From Phycisphaerae bacterium (GTDB lineage Bacteria; Planctomycetota; Phycisphaerae; UBA1845; PWPN01), in the NCBI GenBank assembly GCA_035384605.1, contig DAOOIV010000138.1, positions 1 to 12,489 of the forward strand: a stretch of DNA of 12,489 nt, written 5' to 3'. Below the pieces are notes generated by a model. It was not told where the DNA came from and made no database searches. It was given only the letters and a program-made list of their open reading frames with translations. Positions 1-6,709 of this stretch are shown piece by piece (within the stretch, counting starts at the first letter, position 1; the number at the start of each line of letters is the position of its first letter). The translations under genes were made by a program, and so were the position numbers.

Positions 1-1
1 A

Positions 2-760
2 ACTCACCTGGGCTACTGGGGCTACCGCTACTACTCCCCACGACTCGGACGATGGCTCAGCAGGGATCCGATTGGAGAGATAGCAGCACTGAACCTCTAC
101 TTGGCCGGTGACAACGCATTGACGAACAGGTATGACCCTGACGGCCGAGCCTGCGTCGGAATAGGTGTGGTCGGCTCTTTTACAATCCAGATTCCGCTCA
201 TTCTATCCGGCAGTTTCCTTGGAGGCGGAGGACAACTGAGCGGATCCCGCAGCGTGTACGCATGCACTGGGGCTCCGCACTGCAGGGTATGTGATGCTGT
301 CACGCTTACAGGCCTTATTGGTGGAGGAATAAACATTTCAGCTGGAGTTGGAATACTGGTACATGTTGGCGGAGACCCAACCAACGGCCTCAGTTTCTCC
401 GTAGGGGGGTCGGTGGCTGGCCCGGGACCGGCAGCGGGGCTCACCGGTGAAATCGCGATCGATGTTGACGTCACGAATGGGATCGTCACGCTGACCATCC
501 CAAGAGTGAGCGCGGGCTTTTCAATGGCCGTGGCCGTGCGAGTCAGCGGCACGTGTACGGGTTGCTCCAGCATCTTCGCCTTCAACGGTTCTGCGATCAG
601 GAAGGCGGCCATCATTGCTTGTATAACCAGGGTGGTAAACGGGGTCAGCAGAGCTCTGAATAGCCTGAGCCAGACCGTTGTACCCGCCGCCTATCTCCCA
701 ATGTCCTTCGCACATAACGAAGGAAGAAGCTTCTCTGATTGGTCTTCTCCGCCTGAGTAA
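2..760 (+). CDS. Rhs/YD-repeat protein, C-terminal fragment (5' end outside window)
   Basis: The frame is open from the left edge of the window to a TAA stop, so this is the 3' end of a longer gene. The first 45 or so residues contain the Rhs-repeat-associated core signature: YRYYSPRLGRWLSRDPIGE, then LYLAGDNALTNRYDPDGR. In Rhs proteins this core closes the YD-repeat shell, and what follows is a variable C-terminal tip, often a toxin. Here the tip is about 180 residues long, very rich in Gly, Ser, Val and Ile, with alternating hydrophobic stretches suggestive of beta strands. It has several cysteines (ACTGAPHCRVC and GTCTGC) and a hydrophobic segment near its end. I see no nuclease, deaminase or ADP-ribosyltransferase motif. 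The identity of the core is certain; a toxic role for the tip is inference. A small membrane protein gene follows 86 bases later and could be its immunity partner. Confidence 0.85.
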   Translation, partial: THLGYWGYRYYSPRLGRWLSRDPIGEIAALNLYLAGDNALTNRYDPDGRACVGIGVVGSFTIQIPLILSGSFLGGGGQLSGSRSVYACTGAPHCRVCDAVTLTGLIGGGINISAGVGILVHVGGDPTNGLSFSVGGSVAGPGPAAGLTGEIAIDVDVTNGIVTLTIPRVSAGFSMAVAVRVSGTCTGCSSIFAFNGSAIRKAAIIACITRVVNGVSRALNSLSQTVVPAAYLPMSFAHNEGRSFSDWSSPPE

Positions 761-846
761 GATGTACCGGAGTCCGCAGCGTGCCGGCGAAGTTTTCTAT
801 TCCGCAGCCGATGCTTGAAAACCGATGATGAGGAGACTAGGACGTC

Positions 847-1230
847 ATGTCTCTGAAGTATCTTCTCGGAGCACTAAGGTTCGTCAGATGGTTCTTTCTG
901 ATTGCCGGGTCTGCTGCTTTGGCGATGGTACTTATCGAAATAGGCCTTGAGATTCCCCGCCTCGGATTCTCGCTGCTTCATCCGCTACTCCCGGCGTTGC
1001 TTCTGGTGGCGCTCTTCGCTTGCTACCGACTCACAGAGGTGTTGTTGCTGCTGAGTCTCAACCGAGTACTTTGCGAATTGTATAAGCGTGGAGGAAAGAT
1101 GCCGGATCATGACTTATCGCAACGGCTTAGGGGGGAGATCGCTCGCCGGGAGCGGTTTCACAAGATTCTTTGTGGTCTGCGCGGCGTAGAACTGTCAGAG
1201 ATCCTGGATCGCCTGTACAATGGATATTAG
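847..1230 (+). CDS. Small two-helix membrane protein, candidate immunity protein
   Basis: This 127-residue protein is not recognised as a named family. Residues about 14-34 and 43-60 are strongly hydrophobic and look like two membrane helices; the second may extend to about 72 through the Leu-rich LTEVLLLLSL. The remaining 55 residues are charged and probably cytoplasmic. The ATG is preceded by GAGGAG about 10 bases upstream, which supports this start. It lies directly downstream of the Rhs tip on the same strand with no other gene between, the usual place for an immunity gene. Membrane immunity proteins are common for toxins that act on the membrane or in the periplasm, so the role is plausible but rests on position and topology only. 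It could also be an unrelated orphan. Confidence 0.6.
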   Translation: MSLKYLLGALRFVRWFFLIAGSAALAMVLIEIGLEIPRLGFSLLHPLLPALLLVALFACYRLTEVLLLLSLNRVLCELYKRGGKMPDHDLSQRLRGEIARRERFHKILCGLRGVELSEILDRLYNGY

Positions 1231-1249
1231 TCCCTTCCGCCGCGACTGG

Positions 1250-1318
1250 TGCGCATTTTGCGCGCATGTTTCCGGATCGCAGAACGCTTGGGTTGCGGCC
1301 CGCAAAAAGGCGGTCCGC
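1250..1318 (+). repeat. Dispersed intergenic repeat with hairpin, copy A
   Basis: This block lies 20 bases after the small membrane protein gene. Positions 1250-1316 match 9854-9920 at 46 of 67 bases in an ungapped hand alignment, with the two ends best conserved. Its 3' part folds into a hairpin: GCGGCCCGC (1295-1303) pairs with GCGGTCCGC (1310-1318) around the loop AAAAAG, with one central mismatch. A terminator or processed RNA stem is possible; there is no T tract. The rest of the 1231-1494 gap shows only the GAATGG-type element. Confidence 0.6.
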
Positions 1319-1414
1319 CTTAGGAAAGCCCTTGTGGATTGGACGTCCTGTGCCGAATGACCGCTGTTTCCGGAGTTGACCAGTGGTGAGGTTCATGGGC
1401 GACGGCAGAACACG

Positions 1415-1447
1415 GCCCATTCTCCATTCTCAATTCCACATTCCCCC
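1415..1447 (-). repeat. GAATGG-type short intergenic repeat, copy 1
   Basis: Read on the minus strand this is GGGGAATGTGGAATTGAG followed by AATGGAGAATGG. A diverged copy in the opposite orientation occurs at 2871-2901, so the two flank the rRNA methyltransferase gene as inverted repeats. The stretch is AT-richer than its surroundings and is followed by a pyrimidine-rich run leading to the next gene. Confidence 0.5.
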
Positions 1448-1494
1448 CGCCCCTCCTTCTTGCACCTCCGCGTCTTGTCCCGGATGATGCTCTC

Positions 1495-2871
1495 ATGACT
1501 CAGCACGGTGGAGCATCTCGAAAGCGCAGCAAGGGCGGCCGGGGACCGTACATCCAGAAATCCGGCGGCCGGCCGCACGGTGACGGCGGCGACAAGCGGG
1601 CCGGCAACACACCCCCGCCGCCCGAGCACCAGTATCCTTACCCCTGGGTTCGGCTGCGATCGGCCAGCGCACACCCGTTCATCTACCAGCGGATGATCGG
1701 ACAGGTGGACCCGACGGCCAGGCCGGGCGACGTCGTGGCCGTTTATGACAAGCAGGACCACCTCTTCGGCCACGGCTTCTACCACGACCGCTCACAGATC
1801 GGGTTGCGGATGCTGTCGTACGAGCCGACAGCCGTAGATGAGGACTTCTTCCGCAAGCGGATCGAGCAGGCGATCGCGTGGCGCAGGCAACTGCTCGGCG
1901 ACGACCCCGCCACGGACGCCTATCGACTCGTCCACGCCGAGGGCGACGGGCTCAGCGGCCTGATCGCCGAACGATACGGCGACTGGATCGCCATCGAAGT
2001 CTTCAGCCTCGGCATCTTCAAGCGGCTTGACCTGATCAAGCGAGTACTCAGCGAATCCCTGATCTCAAGCGAACCGGCCTTCGCCCAGGCTTCGCTGTGC
2101 CAGGGCTTGCCACGGCGTAGCTCGAAGAGCGAAGGCGGGAACCCTAAATTCGTCATCCGCGCCGACGAGCACGTCGAACGGCTTGAAGGATTCGAGATCC
2201 CCACCCTGGCATCCGATGCAGTCCCGCCGACCATCACCATCCGCGAGAACGGCCTGCGATTCCGCGTGGACCTTCGCGCCGGACACAAGACCGGCTTCTT
2301 CTGCGACCAGCGCGATAACCGCAAACGGCTCGCTGCACTGTGCCGCGGAGCCGGCGTTCTCGACGTCTGTTGCTACACCGGCGGCTTCGGCGTTTACGCC
2401 AAGAAGCTCGGTCAGGCCGAGGCGGTGACCGGCGTCGATCTCGACGAAGACGCCATCGAATTGGCTCGCAAGAACGCCAACCTCAACGAGGTCCGCATCC
2501 AGCACGTTCACGCCGACGCCTTCGGCTACCTGCGGCAGATGCAGACCAACGGCAACGCTTATGACGTCGTCGTGCTCGATCCGCCCAAATTCGTGGGCAA
2601 CCGCGACGAATTCCAGGAGGGTTCCCGCAAATACGTCGACCTGAACACGCTCGGAATGAGCGTCGTTCGCCCCGGCGGCCTGCTGCTGACCTGCTCATGC
2701 TCGGGCCTGGTCTCGCGCGAGGATTTCCTCGGCATGGTCAAGGCAGCCGCAAGCCGATTGCGGCGGTCCCTGCAGTTCGTCGACCAGACCGGCGCCGCCC
2801 CGGATCACCCGGTCATGGCCAACTGCCCGGAGAGCGCGTACCTCAAGGCGGTGTGGGCGCGAGTGATGTGA
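1495..2871 (+). CDS. rlmI: RlmI-like 23S rRNA (cytosine-5) methyltransferase with in-frame repeat insertion
   Basis: This is a class I SAM-dependent methyltransferase of the RlmI/YccW family, which makes m5C in 23S rRNA. In order: a basic Gly/Pro-rich leader (1-48), a PUA domain from PWVRLRS to about residue 115, a connecting domain with RLVHAEGDGLSGL (144-156), then the catalytic domain. In the latter I see HKTGFFCDQRDNR (264-276), the SAM loop VLDVCCYTGGFG (288-299), LDPPKF (361-366) and TCSCS (399-403), whose second Cys is the expected nucleophile. At 458 residues it is longer than the roughly 400 usual. Part of the excess is the leader and part a repeat-encoded insert at about 194-215. 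No good Shine-Dalgarno precedes the ATG, and an internal start is possible since the leader is not conserved in the family. The exact target base is inferred from family. Confidence 0.9.
   Translation: MTQHGGASRKRSKGGRGPYIQKSGGRPHGDGGDKRAGNTPPPPEHQYPYPWVRLRSASAHPFIYQRMIGQVDPTARPGDVVAVYDKQDHLFGHGFYHDRSQIGLRMLSYEPTAVDEDFFRKRIEQAIAWRRQLLGDDPATDAYRLVHAEGDGLSGLIAERYGDWIAIEVFSLGIFKRLDLIKRVLSESLISSEPAFAQASLCQGLPRRSSKSEGGNPKFVIRADEHVERLEGFEIPTLASDAVPPTITIRENGLRFRVDLRAGHKTGFFCDQRDNRKRLAALCRGAGVLDVCCYTGGFGVYAKKLGQAEAVTGVDLDEDAIELARKNANLNEVRIQHVHADAFGYLRQMQTNGNAYDVVVLDPPKFVGNRDEFQEGSRKYVDLNTLGMSVVRPGGLLLTCSCSGLVSREDFLGMVKAAASRLRRSLQFVDQTGAAPDHPVMANCPESAYLKAVWARVM
2074..2139 (+). repeat. Palindromic repeat element inserted in frame in rlmI
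   Basis: The element begins with GCCTTCGC (2077-2084) and ends with its exact reverse complement GCGAAGGC (2129-2136); allowing one mismatch the termini extend to 11 bases. A smaller hairpin, GCTC-GAA-GAGC (2120-2130), sits inside the right arm. It encodes AFAQASLCQGLPRRSSKSEGG, which has no place in the RlmI fold and sits just before the conserved IRADEHVERLEGFE segment. Its length (about 66 bases) keeps the reading frame open. A diverged copy is present at 12234-12272. Confidence 0.7.
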
Positions 2872-2901
2872 GGGAATGTCGAACGCAAAATGGTGAATTG
2901 A
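2871..2901 (+). repeat. GAATGG-type short intergenic repeat, copy 2 (inverted)
   Basis: Starting on the last base of the rlmI stop codon, the sequence reads AGGGAATGTCGAACGCAA then AATGGTGAATTGAG. It matches the reverse complement of 1415-1447 at roughly two thirds of its bases. Together the two copies bracket the rlmI gene in opposite orientations. Confidence 0.45.
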
Positions 2902-2985
2902 GGCAACCGGTCCTACGAACGCCGTCTTTGCCCGTGCACGGGAGACCAGAGCTTCATTGGCGGACAACTCTCAGCGGGACGAGGG

Positions 2986-3015
2986 CTGGCAGTCGATCCG
3001 TGGGTCAGCTATACT
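2986..3015 (+). promoter_or_regulatory. Putative sigma-70-type promoter of vapBC
   Basis: CTGGCA (2986-2991, four of six bases of TTGACA) and TATACT (3010-3015, five of six of TATAAT) are separated by 18 bases. Transcription would start near 3022, leaving a leader of about 16 bases. That supports the start at 3038 rather than the upstream in-frame start at 2957. Confidence 0.5.
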
Positions 3016-3037
3016 GTACTGCGTCCTGAGGTGCTCG

Positions 3038-3253
3038 ATGGTACGCCTGACTGCCCACTACAATGGCAAAGTGATTGTTCCGGATGAAGCCGTTCAGCTT
3101 CCTGAAGGGGTTCCGCTGGAGGTCACCGTCCGTCCCCAAGGCCAACCCGGCAATGGCGATCCCATCCTCGAACTGAGCGGGCTGGGCATGGAAGTCTGGG
3201 ACGGGATTGACCCTGTCGAGTACCAGCGTCGCGAACGCGAGGGCTGGGAATGA
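3038..3253 (+). CDS. vapB: VapB-type antitoxin (DUF104/AF2212-like)
   Basis: This is a 71-residue protein. Its N-terminal half reads LTAHYNGKVIVPDEAVQLPEG, the pattern of DUF104/AF2212-like antitoxins, in which a small beta domain holds the DNA-binding and dimerisation surface. The C-terminal half (ELSGLGMEVWDGIDPVEY and a charged end) is the part that normally wraps around and blocks the toxin. I chose ATG 3038 because GAGG (3028-3031) lies six bases upstream and a promoter -10 lies just before it. The frame stays open further upstream, but those residues look like translated leader. The stop overlaps the next start as ATGA, implying translational coupling with the PIN toxin. Autoregulation of the promoter is usual for such pairs but not visible here. 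Confidence 0.8.
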   Translation: MVRLTAHYNGKVIVPDEAVQLPEGVPLEVTVRPQGQPGNGDPILELSGLGMEVWDGIDPVEYQRREREGWE

Positions 3254-3660
3254 AGGTGTTCTGGGACACCAACCTGTTCATCTATCTCATCGAACGACAC
3301 CCCGCCTCCCACCCCAAGGTTGACTCTCTGTATCGCGAGCATCGCAAATCCGGAGATGAGATCATTGCATCAGCGCGCACACTTGGCGAACTGCTCGCCC
3401 AACCGCTTCGGCAAGGAAGAACCGATCTCGTGAGAAGATACACCGAGCTTCCGACCTCGCCCGCAATGATAAGGCTTGTTGCCTTTGACCGGGCTGCGGC
3501 CGAGCAATATGCGGGCAAACGCGCACAAGGTTCCATTCGTCAGCCAGACGCCATTCAGATTGCGTGCGCGCTGGCGAACCGAGCAGACGCTTTCATCACA
3601 AACGACTCGAGACTGTGGGGCGTTTCACTGCCCCAGGCGATGTCGGTAAGGGGTCTTTGA
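3250..3660 (+). CDS. vapC: VapC-type PIN-domain ribonuclease toxin
   Basis: This 136-residue PIN-domain protein has the usual VapC length. The acidic metal-binding set is complete: Asp6 in FWDTN, Glu47 in TLGELL, Asp100 in RQPDAIQIA and Asp119 in ITNDSRL. Such toxins cleave tRNA or rRNA using Mg2+ or Mn2+ when the antitoxin is degraded. The gene starts inside the end of the antitoxin gene (ATGA overlap), so the two are made together. All catalytic positions are intact and there is no frameshift, so the toxin is probably functional. The RNA target cannot be told from sequence. Confidence 0.88.
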   Translation: MKVFWDTNLFIYLIERHPASHPKVDSLYREHRKSGDEIIASARTLGELLAQPLRQGRTDLVRRYTELPTSPAMIRLVAFDRAAAEQYAGKRAQGSIRQPDAIQIACALANRADAFITNDSRLWGVSLPQAMSVRGL

Positions 3661-3762
3661 CTCGCAGTCTGCGGCGAAGATCAGACGCCATTGGTTGAGT
3701 TGTTTGCGCTATGACTGAGATAGTCGGATGGCCATCGCCTCAGCGGTAGGGGGTGTGAAGAA

Positions 3763-4785
3763 ATGCACAGGCTCGGTTCGACTACAACGGCGGCCGTTCT
3801 CCTTGTTCTCGGCGGCATGGCTGCCACGGCGGCAGCGGGGGCGCCCGCTGCTCAAACAAAGCCGACAAGTACCGCGTCCTCCGATGCCGGCACCGAGAAC
3901 AAGCCTGCGCCTGCCAATAAGCACACCTACACATACAAGAAAGTCGACGACTGCGAGATTCGTGCCGACGTCTATCGCCCGTCGGCGGATTCGGCTCGGA
4001 CACCCGTGATCATCTGGATTCACGGCGGAGCGTTGATCATGGGTTCGCGAGCGAGCATCAACCGCCTGCAATTGGACCTGTATCTGCGCGCCGGCTACAC
4101 CGTTGTGGCCATCGATTACCGACTTGCTCCGGAGACCAAACTGCCCGGCATACTGGACGACCTCCGTGACGCCTTCGCCTGGGTCCGCGAGGAAGGCCCG
4201 ACTCTGTTCCACATCGATCCCGAGCGAGTGGCCGTGATCGGTCACTCGGCCGGAGGCTACCTGACTCAGATGAGCGGGTGGTGCATCACCCCTCGGTCCA
4301 AAGCATTGGTCTCCTTCTGTGGATACGGAGACATCATCGGCGACTGGTATACCAAGCCGAGCCCGACCTACTCGAAGCAGCCCGCCGTCACACGAGAGCA
4401 GGCGTACTCATGCGTCGGGACGACGGCAGTCTCCGAGCCGAAATCGGATCGAGTTCCCTTCTATCTCTACACCCGGCAGCAGGGAATCTGGCCGAACGTG
4501 GTCACGGGGCTTGACCCGAAGCAGCAGCCGGCCGCGTTTGCCGCGTTCTGCCCGCTCCGGAACGTCTCCGCGGATTACCCGCCCATCCTTCTCCTGCACG
4601 GGAGCAAGGATTCGGACGTACCCTACGAGCAATCCGTGTTGATGGATACGGAGCTGTCCCGCTTCAAGGTGGCGCACGAGCTGGTCACCATCGAGGGGGA
4701 GCACGGGTTTGACTCAGACATGCGGAACCCGAGAATCCAGAAAGTGTTCGACCGCGTGCTGGCTTTCCTAAAGCAGCATCTGTGA
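3763..4785 (+). CDS. Exported alpha/beta-hydrolase esterase/lipase
   Basis: This 340-residue protein starts with a signal peptide: a short basic start (MHR), a hydrophobic core TAAVLLVLGGMAATAAA and a likely cleavage near residue 25-30. A Thr/Ala/Pro-rich linker runs to about 52. The rest is an alpha/beta-hydrolase of the esterase/lipase (hormone-sensitive-lipase-like, BD-FAE) type. The oxyanion-hole motif HGG is at 87-89, the nucleophile elbow GHSAGG at 160-165 gives Ser162, Asp283 in KDSDVP is the likely acid, and His314 in GEHGFD completes the triad. It probably hydrolyses an ester of a small molecule or polysaccharide outside the cytoplasm; the substrate cannot be told. A G-rich stretch (about 3749-3753) lies before the ATG. 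The metallo-hydrolase gene follows after 25 bases in the same orientation. Confidence 0.82.
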   Translation: MHRLGSTTTAAVLLVLGGMAATAAAGAPAAQTKPTSTASSDAGTENKPAPANKHTYTYKKVDDCEIRADVYRPSADSARTPVIIWIHGGALIMGSRASINRLQLDLYLRAGYTVVAIDYRLAPETKLPGILDDLRDAFAWVREEGPTLFHIDPERVAVIGHSAGGYLTQMSGWCITPRSKALVSFCGYGDIIGDWYTKPSPTYSKQPAVTREQAYSCVGTTAVSEPKSDRVPFYLYTRQQGIWPNVVTGLDPKQQPAAFAAFCPLRNVSADYPPILLLHGSKDSDVPYEQSVLMDTELSRFKVAHELVTIEGEHGFDSDMRNPRIQKVFDRVLAFLKQHL

Positions 4786-4810
4786 GAACTGTCGGCAATC
4801 ACATACAGGC

Positions 4811-6202
4811 ATGCCCACGCCGAGCCGTTGGCATGACAAGCGAATCATGCAACACTTTGGATCGGCAGGAAGAACACTCGTTGTCCTGACCTTCCTCGGC
4901 ACTTGCGGCGCCGCCCCGACGGCGCGGACGGGCGAGGCGGGCGAAGCGCCGGTGGCCGTGCGCACCCGGGCAAATGCCTGGGTGCGGATGGCCGTACCCG
5001 AGCCGGGCGAGAGCCCGCCGGTGATCGTCGACGTGATCGATCCGTGGGGCCACATCGTCTGGACGGGCGCGACCCGAACCGACTCGATCGAGTTTCTGGC
5101 CCGCGACTGGGCCGACGGCGTCTACACCGTGCGATTCACGCCGGGCGGCGAGAAGAAGCTGAAGGTCGACAGCGAGTACTACGGCCGGGTGTGGGCCAGG
5201 GCCGGGCTGATGGTGAGACAGCTCGAGAAGAAGCGCGACCCGGACGGCATACTGCCCAAGGAACTGGCCGGGGCGTCCAACCTGCTGCAGCGGATCATCA
5301 CCGAGTACGTGTGGCAACAACCCGACGACCACGTCGAGGGCCACCTGACCTTCTGCCAGCAGCGGCTGGGCATCACGACGGCTACGGCCACCGTCCGCAT
5401 CCTCGGCTCGGGGGCCGCCGACTGGGACGGCTACGAGGGCTCCTACCGCCCCGGCCGGCGCGAGCGATCGTCAGTGTTCATGCCGCCAAATACCATGGTC
5501 GACTTCGGCACCGACGCGATGCGCAGGCTGCGCCGCTGGGGCTACTCGGCCGAGAACGTCGAGCACCTCTTCATCAGCCACGAGCACGCCGATCATTTCG
5601 ACCCCGCGAGTATCGCCGAGCTGGCCGCCAACCGAAGGGATGCCGGGCTCAGCCCGCTGGTTGTGCATGGCAGCAAGATCGTCTGCGACCGCCTCAGAGA
5701 TCACCTGTCCAAGAGCGGCAGGAGTGACATGGCCGTCCTCGACGAAATGCAGGCGGGAGGTCAGACGCGAGCCGGCGAGCTACAGGTGAAAGCGGTGCGA
5801 GCAGCGCATGCAACCAGCGATGACCCGCTGTGCTTCATCTTGAAACGGCGAGGCGCCACTGTTTACTACGGTACCGACAGTGGCTATCCGAAAGCCGAGG
5901 CCTTCGCGGCCCTGGCAGCCGAGCGATTCGACGTGTTCGCTATCGACACGACCTTCGCATCGAGTGACGACGGCCGCGAGCACGGTGATGTGGGCGACCT
6001 TGTGCGGCTCGTCGACAGACTCCGGGCCGCCGGCGCAATCGATACCTGGACCACCGTCCTGGCCATTCATCAGTCGCGCCGCGAGGGGCCGACGACGATC
6101 CCCGACATGCCCGTCTTCACGCAAAGAGCCGGCTTTGCCTGCAGTTACGACGGCATGCCAATTCCCATCGCGTTCTGCGTGACGAGCCAACCGGCCAAGT
6201 AG
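4811..6202 (+). CDS. Exported metallo-beta-lactamase-fold hydrolase with N-terminal beta domain
   Basis: This is a 463-residue protein. A hydrophobic stretch at 22-35 (TLVVLTFLGTCGAA) looks like a signal peptide. Residues about 48-120 form a probable beta-sandwich, with VIDPWGHIVWTG and DGVYTVRFTPGG recalling Ig-like modules. A helical linker follows, and the MBL-fold domain runs from about 193. There I see the metal motif HEHADH (257-262), His333 in AAHATSDD, Asp356 in YGTDSG and His420 in LAIHQS, so the two-metal site appears complete. The RILGSGAADWDG opening and RRERSSVF...VDFGTDA resemble the PhnP-like phosphodiesterase branch. Substrate unknown. ATG 4847 (codon 13) gives a shorter, more typical signal peptide and may be the true start; neither start has a clear ribosome binding site. 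Spacing suggests co-transcription with the upstream esterase. Confidence 0.78.
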   Translation: MPTPSRWHDKRIMQHFGSAGRTLVVLTFLGTCGAAPTARTGEAGEAPVAVRTRANAWVRMAVPEPGESPPVIVDVIDPWGHIVWTGATRTDSIEFLARDWADGVYTVRFTPGGEKKLKVDSEYYGRVWARAGLMVRQLEKKRDPDGILPKELAGASNLLQRIITEYVWQQPDDHVEGHLTFCQQRLGITTATATVRILGSGAADWDGYEGSYRPGRRERSSVFMPPNTMVDFGTDAMRRLRRWGYSAENVEHLFISHEHADHFDPASIAELAANRRDAGLSPLVVHGSKIVCDRLRDHLSKSGRSDMAVLDEMQAGGQTRAGELQVKAVRAAHATSDDPLCFILKRRGATVYYGTDSGYPKAEAFAALAAERFDVFAIDTTFASSDDGREHGDVGDLVRLVDRLRAAGAIDTWTTVLAIHQSRREGPTTIPDMPVFTQRAGFACSYDGMPIPIAFCVTSQPAK

Positions 6203-6300
6203 GCTGCAGAAAGCCCGTCTCACCGGCCGCCGGCTTGTCGGTCTTCTTGTCCGAAGATCCGTTCGTCTGATAGTCTGTCCGTCCACCGGATGAGATGGAT

Positions 6301-6319
6301 CAGGCTCTTCCTGAGCCTG
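6301..6319 (+). promoter_or_regulatory. Perfect hairpin in the leader of the DUF1858 gene
   Basis: CAGGCTC (6301-6307) pairs exactly with GAGCCTG (6313-6319) around the loop TTCCT. It lies about 50 bases before the DUF1858 start and after a weak promoter-like pair, TTGTCC (6247-6252) and GATAGT (6269-6274), with a 16-base spacer. It could affect translation or be part of a small dispersed repeat. The role is not known. Confidence 0.35.
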
Positions 6320-6370
6320 GGTTGTCGATTCTTGTCGCTTGAACGAGCGCATCTTCGCACGGAGCTCCGC

Positions 6371-6628
6371 ATGACGACAAACGATGAAAACGCGAAACCA
6401 ACGACGATCACCGGCGATCACAAGGTAGGCCATGTCGTGGACTGGTACCCGGCCACGATCGACGTGCTCAAAAACCACGGCTTCACCCAGATCACCAACC
6501 CGGTCATGCGCCGCACCGTCGCACGCCATGTCTCGATCGCCCAGGCAGCCGAGATGAAGGGCGTCAATCTGGAACCGCTTCTGGCAGATCTCAACGCAGT
6601 GATTGGGAAGGGTACCAGCGGCCGGTAA
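6371..6628 (+). CDS. DUF1858-domain small protein
   Basis: This 85-residue protein consists almost entirely of a DUF1858 domain, the helical domain also found at the N terminus of ScdA/RIC iron-centre repair proteins. The recognisable pattern is HKVGHVVDWYPATIDVLKNHGF, then ITNPVMRRTVARHVSIAQAAEMKGV and LLADLN. It contains no cysteine, unlike DUF1858 forms with a CxxC. The GFTQITNP motif fits a cysteine-free subgroup that I recall seeing near DUF438 proteins. I chose ATG 6371, with GGAG (6361-6364) six bases upstream; the in-frame start at 6290 would add a segment that looks like translated leader. It is convergent with the DUF438-hemerythrin gene. A role with that protein in nitric oxide or redox stress is inference from context. 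Confidence 0.75.
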   Translation: MTTNDENAKPTTITGDHKVGHVVDWYPATIDVLKNHGFTQITNPVMRRTVARHVSIAQAAEMKGVNLEPLLADLNAVIGKGTSGR

Positions 6629-6635
6629 AGCTCTC

Positions 6636-6663
6636 GTTGCGGGAGAGTCTCGCCCACCGCAAC
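6636..6663. terminator. Hairpin between convergent genes, possible two-way terminator
   Basis: GTTGCGG (6636-6642) pairs exactly with CCGCAAC (6657-6663), and the loop contains a second small stem, GAGA-G-TCTC (6643-6651). It lies eight bases after the DUF1858 stop and about 46 bases from the end of the opposing DUF438 gene. No T tract follows on either strand, so termination is a suggestion from position. Confidence 0.4.
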
Positions 6664-6709
6664 CAACCCGTCCGCGCTCACAAGAACCCGCCGGACCCGA
6701 GCCAGTGAC

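Noticed and set aside
2957..3037. Longer N terminus for the VapB antitoxin
   Set aside because: The extra 27 codons include the promoter boxes; the conserved protein begins at 3038 with a good ribosome binding site.
4903..5727. Plus-strand frame of 274 codons
   Set aside because: It is an Arg/Gly-rich shadow of the metallo-beta-lactamase-fold gene in another frame.
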